Part shown: one piece after another, positions 1-4,867 of the stretch | How the letters are laid out: each line of letters opens with the position of its first letter | How positions within the stretch are numbered: the stretch's first letter is position 1 | Assembly: GCA_002405515.1 (NCBI GenBank) | Contig: DHLZ01000092.1 | Coordinates: 781 to 11,234 of the forward strand | DNA length: 10,454 bases | Direction of reading: 5' to 3' | From: Planctomycetaceae bacterium UBA4655 | Lineage (GTDB): Bacteria > Planctomycetota > Planctomycetia > Pirellulales > UBA1268 | Made by a program: the position numbers and the translations under genes | The notes under the pieces: model-generated | What the model saw: only the letters and a program-made list of their open reading frames with translations | What the model was told of the DNA's origin: nothing | Databases searched by the model: none

Positions 1-30
1 CTGCGCTGGTCAGCTACGCCGTCTCGGGGA

Positions 31-62
31 CACGGGCAGCCCCTCACGGGCAGCCCCTCACG
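31..62. repeat. 14-bp perfect tandem duplication
   Basis: The unit CACGGGCAGCCCCT occurs at 31-44 and again without mismatch at 45-58; CACG at 59-62 begins a third copy. The unit length is not a multiple of three, so gain or loss of a copy would shift any reading frame that crosses it. The frame of the downstream gene stays open through the repeat to base 1. The repeat may therefore be a simple duplication in a non-coding leader or lie inside an upstream coding end; the window does not show which. Confidence 0.85.
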
Positions 63-78
63 TTCTTCGCTGACACGC

Positions 79-1134
79 GTGGCCACGATCCTCGTCGCCC
101 TGTTCGTCGCGACTGCGGCGGCGGATGAGATTTCGCCGCTGCCCGCGGTGCCACCGGCAAGCGCCGGCGTGGATGCCCCTTGGGAACGCGGCGGCTTCAC
201 GTCGATGCTCCCGAAGTTCCGGCTGGCGGGCTTTGCCGACCCGCAGGATCTCACGGAGCCGCTCCTGCCCGACGACGTCGCCCCGCCGGGGCAGCCGCGG
301 CAGGAGTTCGAGCCGCCGACGGGTCGCAAGCTGCCGCCGGGCGCGAAGCCCGGGGCCCTCCAGTCGCTCATCTTCACGGCGACCGAACTGCCCCGGCTCG
401 GTTCGAACGGCCTCGGTCTCACGGTGCTCGAGTCGAGCGCCACGATCGGCATGCCCGCGCCGACAGTGCAGTCGCCGCTGCTGGTGACCGCGGGGTTCGG
501 CACGGCGTTCGTCGACGAGGCGGCCGGTCCGAGCGACCCCGGGCTGCCGGCCCAGCTCTACGACGCGTGGGTCCAGGCGCGGTGGATGCGGAAAATCGGT
601 GAGAAGTTCGGTATCGACCTCGCGGTCGCCCCCGGCTGGTACAGCGACTTCGTCAACGACACCTCGCAGGCCTTCCGCATCACCGGCCACGGCTTCGGGG
701 CCTACGAATGGACGGAGAACCTCCGCGTCGTCGCGGGCGTGATCTACCTCGACCGCTACGACGTCAACATCCTGCCGGCCGGCGGCCTCCTCTGGACGCC
801 GACCGATTCGCAGCGGCACGAGATCCTGTTTCCGCGGCCGCGATTCGCCTGGCGAATCTCCGAAACCTCCCGCGCGAGCCAATGGCTCTACCTGGCGGGC
901 GAATTCGGCGGCAACCAATGGGCCGTGCGGCGGGACGGTGGCGCCGACGACGTCGTCGTCTACCACGATTACCGGCTCATCGCCGGCTGGGAGAGGCGGC
1001 CCGCCGATCTCGGGATCAGCTGGCGGGTGGAAGGGGGCTGGGTGACCGGCCGGCTCGTCGAGTACTACGTGACCGACACGGCCGACTACCATCCCGCCGA
1101 CACGTTCATGGTCCGCGCCGGGATCTGGTACTGA
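79..1134 (+). CDS. Secreted, probable outer-membrane beta-barrel protein (DUF6268-like), 5' end uncertain
   Basis: The frame gives 351 residues from GTG 79. It begins with a hydrophobic stretch (residues 3-15, ending ATAAA before DE) that resembles a signal peptide. A Pro-rich linker follows to about residue 110. Residues 140-351 alternate aromatic and polar positions, as amphipathic beta strands do, with VAPGWYSDF, GVIYLDR and LPAGGLLWTP, and the chain ends in an aromatic residue (GIWY), as many outer-membrane barrels do. This resembles DUF6268-type planctomycete barrels; I recognise the style rather than a diagnostic motif. GTG 79 has no clear Shine-Dalgarno site and gives an n-region without basic residues. 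The frame is open to base 1 and Arg codons lie just upstream, so the true start may be outside the window. Transport or structural role unknown. Confidence 0.62.
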   Translation: MATILVALFVATAAADEISPLPAVPPASAGVDAPWERGGFTSMLPKFRLAGFADPQDLTEPLLPDDVAPPGQPRQEFEPPTGRKLPPGAKPGALQSLIFTATELPRLGSNGLGLTVLESSATIGMPAPTVQSPLLVTAGFGTAFVDEAAGPSDPGLPAQLYDAWVQARWMRKIGEKFGIDLAVAPGWYSDFVNDTSQAFRITGHGFGAYEWTENLRVVAGVIYLDRYDVNILPAGGLLWTPTDSQRHEILFPRPRFAWRISETSRASQWLYLAGEFGGNQWAVRRDGGADDVVVYHDYRLIAGWERRPADLGISWRVEGGWVTGRLVEYYVTDTADYHPADTFMVRAGIWY

Positions 1135-1160
1135 CGTTCCGTCCGGCGGGCCGGCGTCAG
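1131..1160. terminator. Candidate bidirectional terminator between convergent genes
   Basis: CTGACG (1131-1136) pairs perfectly with CGTCAG (1155-1160). Inside, CCGG (1143-1146) pairs with CCGG (1151-1154) around a CGGG loop, leaving 1137-1142 as a bulge. The outer stem holds the TGA of the left gene (1132-1134) and the reverse-strand TGA of the DUF1559 gene (1157-1159). No T-tract follows on either strand, so it is not a classic intrinsic terminator. It could instead protect 3' ends. Confidence 0.35.
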
Positions 1161-2134
1161 TAGGAGCCGCCGGGAATCGGCTCTTTCCCGTCGCAGCTCG
1201 ACAACGCCGCCCAGATCTCGCGATCGATCGAATCGCCGACGAACCGTACCGCCGCATCCCCCAGGGCCACGTTGCACCCTACCGCATGGTCGGAATACAT
1301 CTGGCAGACGTGGGCGACCGGATCGTTCGGAGGATGAACGACGCCCGGCTCGCTCGGGGTGGGCCCGCTGTGGGCGAGCAGAAGCGTGGCGGCGGCGTCG
1401 GGCTCGGTGGCCGCGATTCCGCGGATGCCGCCGCCAGGGTGTGACCAGGCGCCCGGGATCGTCCCGGCCCACGCCTTTTGCGAGAGCCTCGAGGTGTGCT
1501 CGCCGAGAAAGACGGTCTTCGATGCGCCGTCGACGATTCTCGCGTTCGTCAGCCAGGAGTTCCGATAGAGTGGCCCGTTCGCCACACCTTCCCAGGTGTC
1601 GAGCGGTTCGGACCACGGCTCCCGTTGGCCCGCGTTGCCGACGTAGCTCGAGCGGCCGAGCAACGCGGCCGAGGGATGCGGTGAGCCCGACTCGACGAGC
1701 GGCTCGAAGGCCTCTCGCGGGCCGCCGTCGGACGGGCAGCGGAAGACGGCCGGCGACGCCGCGACGACATCTCGATTGTCCGCGTGGGCGATGCCGAGAT
1801 CGGCGCGGTAACGAGACGCGAAGGCCCCCTCCTCGAGGAACGGAGCGATGAGCAGCCCCCAGCCTGTGCCCGGCGCACGGTCGCGGGTGTGCGGGTCTGG
1901 GGCACCAGCCGGACCGCTGACATACCCCGCCGGAAATTTCCGCTTCGCCGTCTCGTGCGCGATCACGCCGATGGCGATCTGACGGAGGTTGTTGCCGCAG
2001 GCGGAGCGGCGGGAAGACTCGCGGGCCGACTGCACCGCCGGCAGCAGCAGCCCGACGAGCGTGCCCACGACGGCGATCACGACGAGAAGTTCGACGAGCG
2101 TGAAACCGTGGAAATGTCGGGCGTGGGCAATCAT
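1157..2134 (-). CDS. DUF1559 family prepilin-like protein with N-terminal cleavage/methylation motif
   Basis: This 325-residue protein starts with a type IV pilin-like leader: short and basic, with Gly10 before Phe11 as the expected prepilin-peptidase site, Glu at +5 of the mature chain (Glu15), then a hydrophobic helix to about residue 34. SACGNNLRQIAIG (about 44-56) is typical at the start of the DUF1559 body. Near the C terminus the family's H-x9-DG motif is present as His283-x9-Asp293 followed by Ala instead of Gly. DUF1559 proteins are hugely expanded in Planctomycetes; they are probably displayed on the cell surface or form pseudopili, but their function is not established. The ATG at 2134 has GAGG (2145-2142, reverse strand) 7 nt upstream. 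Length and the tail after the motif are normal. The gene converges on the barrel gene with 22 nt between stops. Confidence 0.93.
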   Translation of the reverse strand: MIAHARHFHGFTLVELLVVIAVVGTLVGLLLPAVQSARESSRRSACGNNLRQIAIGVIAHETAKRKFPAGYVSGPAGAPDPHTRDRAPGTGWGLLIAPFLEEGAFASRYRADLGIAHADNRDVVAASPAVFRCPSDGGPREAFEPLVESGSPHPSAALLGRSSYVGNAGQREPWSEPLDTWEGVANGPLYRNSWLTNARIVDGASKTVFLGEHTSRLSQKAWAGTIPGAWSHPGGGIRGIAATEPDAAATLLLAHSGPTPSEPGVVHPPNDPVAHVCQMYSDHAVGCNVALGDAAVRFVGDSIDREIWAALSSCDGKEPIPGGSY

Positions 2135-2154
2135 TTTTAGGCCTCAAAAAAAGT

Positions 2155-2172
2155 TTTTTGATCCTTCAAAAA
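2155..2172. repeat. AT-rich perfect inverted repeat
   Basis: TTTTTGA (2155-2161) and TCAAAAA (2166-2172) are perfect inverse complements around TCCT. A poly-A/poly-T tract (2146-2159) adjoins it. The AT content is conspicuous against the GC-rich surroundings. It overlaps the candidate -10 box and expected start point of the DUF1559 gene, so it may be a melting region, a bending tract or an operator. Confidence 0.6.
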
Positions 2173-2197
2173 TAGGGGTGCCAAAGCCGTCGGGCAA
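2169..2197 (-). promoter_or_regulatory. Candidate sigma-70-type promoter of the DUF1559 gene
   Basis: On the reverse strand TTGCCC (2197-2192) and TATTTT (2174-2169) are separated by exactly 17 nt. Each matches its -35 or -10 consensus at 4 of 6 positions. Transcription would begin near 2162, giving a leader of about 28 nt that includes the GAGG ribosome site. The -35 box lies inside the left arm and loop of the 2186-2213 inverted repeat, so a protein bound there could block it. Assigned by eye only. Confidence 0.4.
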
Positions 2198-2213
2198 GGG
2201 GTGGCCCGACGGC
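2186..2213. repeat. Perfect 10-bp GC-rich inverted repeat in the divergent control region
   Basis: GCCGTCGGGC (2186-2195) and GCCCGACGGC (2204-2213) are exact inverse complements with an 8-nt loop (AAGGGGTG). It lies between the DUF1559 gene (-) and the ThuA gene (+), and covers the candidate -35 box of the former. Read on the reverse strand the hairpin is followed by TTTGG, only a weak T-tract. It could be an operator, a leader hairpin of the ThuA transcript, or a stop for antisense transcription entering from the ThuA gene. Confidence 0.7.
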
Positions 2214-2334
2214 CGGGCCGGAGAGCCCCTTGGCTCGCCAGGCTGTTCCCGCCGGCATGGCGTGGCTTCTGCGATTTCGTACGATGGTCCGCGGCGTGGG
2301 CCGCAGGAACGGTCCACGGCATCGCACCGCCCTT

Positions 2335-2338
2335 GGAG
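2335..2338 (+). promoter_or_regulatory. Ribosome binding site fixing the ThuA-DUF1080 start
   Basis: GGAG lies 6 nt before ATG 2345. It supports that start over the in-frame GTG at 2201, which would add 48 residues before a normal signal peptide and would run through the 10-bp inverted repeat. Confidence 0.75.
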
Positions 2339-2344
2339 ATCACC

Positions 2345-3820
2345 ATGCGTCACGCGACAACTCCGCTCGGTCGCCTCTCCCCCTTCATGGTCGCGGCGAC
2401 CGCGGCCCTCTTCGCGTCGTTCGGCGGATCCCCGGCGCGGGCCGGGGAGGAAAAACCCCTCGAGGTGCTCTACATCACCGGCGGCTGCTGCCACGACTAC
2501 GAGGGGCAGAAGGCGGTCATCGCGAAGGGCCTGGCGTCCCGGGCGCGGATCAGGACGACGGTGATCCACGAGGGCGGGTCGACCACCGACCACAAGGTTT
2601 CGATCTACGAGAAGCCCGACTGGTCGAAGGGCTTCGACGTCGTGTTCCACAACGAGTGCTTCGCCAACGTCAAGGATCCGGAGTTTCTCAAGAAGATCGT
2701 CGCGGAGCACGAGAAGGGAACGCCGGCCGTGATGATGCACTGCGCGATGCACTGCTACCGCGCGGGCAACGACGATTGGTTCAAGCTTTGCGGCATCAAG
2801 TCGCCGGGGCACGGCGCCCACTACGAATACACCGCCCACATCGTCGCGGACCACCCGATCGTGAAGGGGCTGCCGAAGGCCTGGAACCTGCCGAAGGAGG
2901 AGCTTTACTTCTGCGACAAGCTCTTCGAGACGGCGAAGCCGCTCGCTGAGGCGATGAGCCGTGAGCGCAACGCCATGCAGACGGTGGCGTGGACGAACGA
3001 GTACGGCAAGACGCGGGTCTTCGGCACGACGATCGGCCACTACACCCAGACGGTCGAACTGCCCGAGTTCCTCGACCTGGTCACGAAGGGCACGCTCTGG
3101 GCGGCCGGAAAGCTGCGGGACGACGGGTCGCCCGCGGCCGGGCTCGCGCTCTCGGCCGGCGAGGTCGCCGCCGCGTCCGACTGGTCGCACCGCGTCAAGC
3201 TCCCCGCCGAAGAGCGGGCCCGCGCGGTCGACCTCTTCAACGGCCGCGACTTCGATGGCTGGGAAGGAAACATGGACTACTGGTCGATCGAAGGGGGCGA
3301 GATCGTCGCGAAGAACTCGAAGGAGAATGCGCCGAAGGTGAGCACCTACCTGCTCACCAAGAAGCCCTACCGCAACTTCCGGCTCCTCTTCGAGGGGAAG
3401 CTCGTGACGAGCGAGATGCATTCGGGAGTCGCCATCTGGGGCAGGAAGTTCGAGAAGGATGGCGAGGCGTCGAGCTATCAGGGCCATCTCGTCATGTTTC
3501 CGTCGGGCTGGGGCCTCTGGGACCTGTTCCGTCGCAACAGTCTTTCTGGCGACCAGCAGGGCCGTGCCAAGGCGGCCGCCGAGGGGCGACAGCACGACTG
3601 GAACACGATGGAGATCCTCGCGATCGGCAGCCGGATCCGCCTGGCGGTCAACGGCAAGGAGGTCCTCGACTGGACCGACCCGAAGCCGGAACTGTGCGCG
3701 GAGGGGCCGATCGGCCTGCAGCTCCACTCGAACTCGGTGCCGCAGGAGGTCCGCTTCCGCGGGCTCGTCCTCGTCGAGAACCCGATCGACTCCCTCGTCA
3801 CGGCCGAGCCGACGCCGTAG
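2345..3820 (+). CDS. Exported ThuA domain - DUF1080 (3-keto-disaccharide hydrolase-like) fusion protein
   Basis: The protein has 491 residues. A signal peptide covers about 1-33 (basic start, hydrophobic core FMVAATAALFASF, cleavage after ARA). A ThuA-like, glutamine-amidotransferase-fold domain follows at about 39-257, with VLYITGGCCHDY near its start, the MMHCAMHCYR segment, and HIVADHPIVKGLP and GTTIGHYTQ downstream. DUF1080, a concanavalin-like domain annotated as 3-keto-disaccharide hydrolase, covers about 293-485 (DLFNGRDFDGWEG, HSGVAIWG, YQGHLVMFPSGWGLWDL). ThuA homologues belong to trehalose utilisation, and DUF1080 to 3-keto-glycoside cleavage. A periplasmic enzyme acting on oxidised disaccharides or glycosides is therefore the best inference; the substrate is not visible. 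ATG 2345 is chosen for its GGAG site and signal peptide. The gene is divergent from the DUF1559 gene and ends 14 nt from the convergent nnrE. Confidence 0.93.
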   Translation: MRHATTPLGRLSPFMVAATAALFASFGGSPARAGEEKPLEVLYITGGCCHDYEGQKAVIAKGLASRARIRTTVIHEGGSTTDHKVSIYEKPDWSKGFDVVFHNECFANVKDPEFLKKIVAEHEKGTPAVMMHCAMHCYRAGNDDWFKLCGIKSPGHGAHYEYTAHIVADHPIVKGLPKAWNLPKEELYFCDKLFETAKPLAEAMSRERNAMQTVAWTNEYGKTRVFGTTIGHYTQTVELPEFLDLVTKGTLWAAGKLRDDGSPAAGLALSAGEVAAASDWSHRVKLPAEERARAVDLFNGRDFDGWEGNMDYWSIEGGEIVAKNSKENAPKVSTYLLTKKPYRNFRLLFEGKLVTSEMHSGVAIWGRKFEKDGEASSYQGHLVMFPSGWGLWDLFRRNSLSGDQQGRAKAAAEGRQHDWNTMEILAIGSRIRLAVNGKEVLDWTDPKPELCAEGPIGLQLHSNSVPQEVRFRGLVLVENPIDSLVTAEPTP

Positions 3821-3832
3821 CGCCAACGCTGC
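3817..3832. terminator. Weak hairpin between convergent ThuA-DUF1080 and nnrE genes
   Basis: GTAGCG (3817-3822) pairs with CGCTGC (3827-3832), with one T-G wobble and a CCAA loop. It includes the TAG stop of the ThuA-DUF1080 gene and lies just outside the nnrE stop. No T-tract follows, and the short stem could be chance; I list it because it is the only structure I see in the 14-nt gap. Confidence 0.22.
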
Positions 3833-3834
3833 AA

Positions 3835-4557
3835 CTACTCAAACTCGGCGAGGAGCTTTCTGGGCGCGCCAATGCCGACGACGTGGACGGTTCCGATGAA
3901 CGCCTTCGCGGCCTTGGCGTCGAAGCCCCGCTTGCGGGCGACGAACGTCACGGTCACGTCGGCTCGCACGCACTCGCCGGCCGCAGCACCCGTGTCGCAG
4001 TCGAGCCCGGAGGGGAGGTCGATGGCGACCACCCTCGTTCGGGGCGAGGCGGCGCGGGAGTCGTTGATCGCCGCGATCGCCGTGGCGATCGGACCGCGGG
4101 GCGGCCCCTGGGCGCCCGTGCCAAGAAGGGCGTCCACGAGTATGAGGGCGGCATCCGCAGCCCCTCCGGCCATCGAGGCCGTGCCTTCGGCGAGTGCGTC
4201 CTTCCATCGGCTCGAATCCGCCGCCGAGAGGTCGGCGATCGGGATGCCGGATCGTTCGGCGATCCTGTGATTCACGGCGGCGTCTCCCGTCAGCTCCTGC
4301 GGGCTCGCGGCCAGCAGAATCCGCACGTCGTGGCCGAGCAGCTCCAGATGCCGGGCGATCACGAAGCCGTCGCCCGCGTTGTTGCCCTTGCCGCAGACGA
4401 TGCGGACGGCCGCGCCGAAACCACCCGGCCGGAGCGAGTCGATCACGGCCGCGGCGTTGCGGCCCGCGTTCTCCATGAGCACGACGCCGGCCATGCCGAA
4501 CTCATCGATCGCCCGCCGGTCGATCGAGCGAACTTCGTTGCGGGAAAGGGATCTCAT
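3835..4557 (-). CDS. nnrE: NAD(P)H-hydrate epimerase, stand-alone YjeF_N domain
   Basis: This 240-residue cytoplasmic enzyme should interconvert the R and S forms of damaged hydrated NAD(P)H (NADHX/NADPHX), so that the S-specific dehydratase can restore the cofactor. The YjeF N-terminal domain fills the chain: a start like MRSLSRNEVRSIDRRAI, LMENAGRNAA (about 27-36), the glycine-rich CGKGNNAGDGFV loop (about 54-65), VDALLGTG near 143, then AIDLPSGLDCDTG (about 175-187), which carries the conserved Asp. The C-terminal NnrD dehydratase (carbohydrate-kinase fold) seen in many bacterial fusions is absent and must be encoded elsewhere. A 34-residue upstream extension is open, but ATG 4557 matches the family start and overlaps the DUF2256 stop as ATGA (4557-4554). 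GGAG 11 nt upstream is distant, so coupled translation is likely. Confidence 0.92.
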   Translation of the reverse strand: MRSLSRNEVRSIDRRAIDEFGMAGVVLMENAGRNAAAVIDSLRPGGFGAAVRIVCGKGNNAGDGFVIARHLELLGHDVRILLAASPQELTGDAAVNHRIAERSGIPIADLSAADSSRWKDALAEGTASMAGGAADAALILVDALLGTGAQGPPRGPIATAIAAINDSRAASPRTRVVAIDLPSGLDCDTGAAAGECVRADVTVTFVARKRGFDAKAAKAFIGTVHVVGIGAPRKLLAEFE

Positions 4558-4727
4558 GACGCGGTGGACTCCATGCCGGTGCCCTCGCCCCGCCGACGTT
4601 GTTTCCGCATCCGGCAGCGGTCGCTGCAGTACCGCACCTGCTCCCAGCAGTCGGCCCATTTCCGCCGCCAGGCGAAGTCACGGCCGCAGACGCAGCAGAC
4701 CTTCATGCGGGTCTCGTTGCGTGCCAT
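4554..4727 (-). CDS. DUF2256 family small Cys-rich (zinc-finger-like) protein
   Basis: The protein has 57 residues, close to the usual family size. The core matches DUF2256 closely: CCVCGRDFAWRRKWADCWE, then YCSDRC and a basic tail MRKQRRR. A CxxC pair (Cys11 or Cys12 with Cys14) and the later CxxxC pair (about Cys35 and Cys39), with Cys28 between, could bind one zinc ion. The Lys/Arg-rich, Trp-rich core suggests nucleic-acid or protein binding, but the family's function is not established. ATG 4727 is chosen because reverse-strand GGAG (4739-4736) lies 8 nt upstream; an internal ATG at 4706 would remove seven residues and lacks this site. The stop overlaps the nnrE start by four bases, so the two genes form one unit, divergent from the PSD1 operon. 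Confidence 0.88.
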   Translation of the reverse strand: MARNETRMKVCCVCGRDFAWRRKWADCWEQVRYCSDRCRMRKQRRRGEGTGMESTAS

Positions 4728-4747
4728 GGCGGTATCTCCCTGTTTTT

Positions 4748-4775
4748 TTGCATGCCAACCACCGATATCTATACT
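4748..4775 (+). promoter_or_regulatory. Candidate promoter of the PSD1-DUF1501-PSD1 operon
   Basis: TTGCAT (4748-4753) and TATACT (4770-4775) are separated by 16 nt. The -10 box matches consensus at 5 of 6 positions, the -35 box at 3 of 6. Transcription would begin near 4782, giving a leader of about 85 nt before ATG 4868. The same AT-rich island (about 4743-4775) is the only AT-rich stretch available to the opposite DUF2256-nnrE unit; reverse-strand TATAGA (4772-4767) is a weaker -10 candidate there, so the two promoters may overlap. Confidence 0.45.
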
Positions 4776-4867
4776 GACAACCAACCCGCCGATCGACCTC
4801 CCTGGTCCGCGATTCCGCCCCAACGAACGGAATTAGCGAAGCGGGCGACCTGAAAAGGAACGCCCCG

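Noticed and set aside
2291..2304. Hairpin GCGGC-GTGG-GCCGC in the ThuA leader
   Set aside because: A 5-bp GC stem is expected by chance at this base composition and has no supporting context.
2201..2344. 48-residue N-terminal extension of the ThuA-DUF1080 protein from GTG 2201
   Set aside because: ATG 2345 has a GGAG site and opens directly into a signal peptide. The extension would bury that signal and has no ribosome site.
2144..3826. 560-codon open frame on the minus strand
   Set aside because: It is opposite the ThuA-DUF1080 gene, has no family motif, and passes through the intergenic inverted repeats.
4558..4659. 34-residue N-terminal extension of NnrE
   Set aside because: It overlaps the DUF2256 gene, and the family normally begins at the MRSLSRNEVRSID segment encoded from 4557.
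4728..4823. 32-residue N-terminal extension of the DUF2256 protein
   Set aside because: It would read through the AT-rich promoter island and through the GGAG site that serves ATG 4727; family members begin near the latter start.
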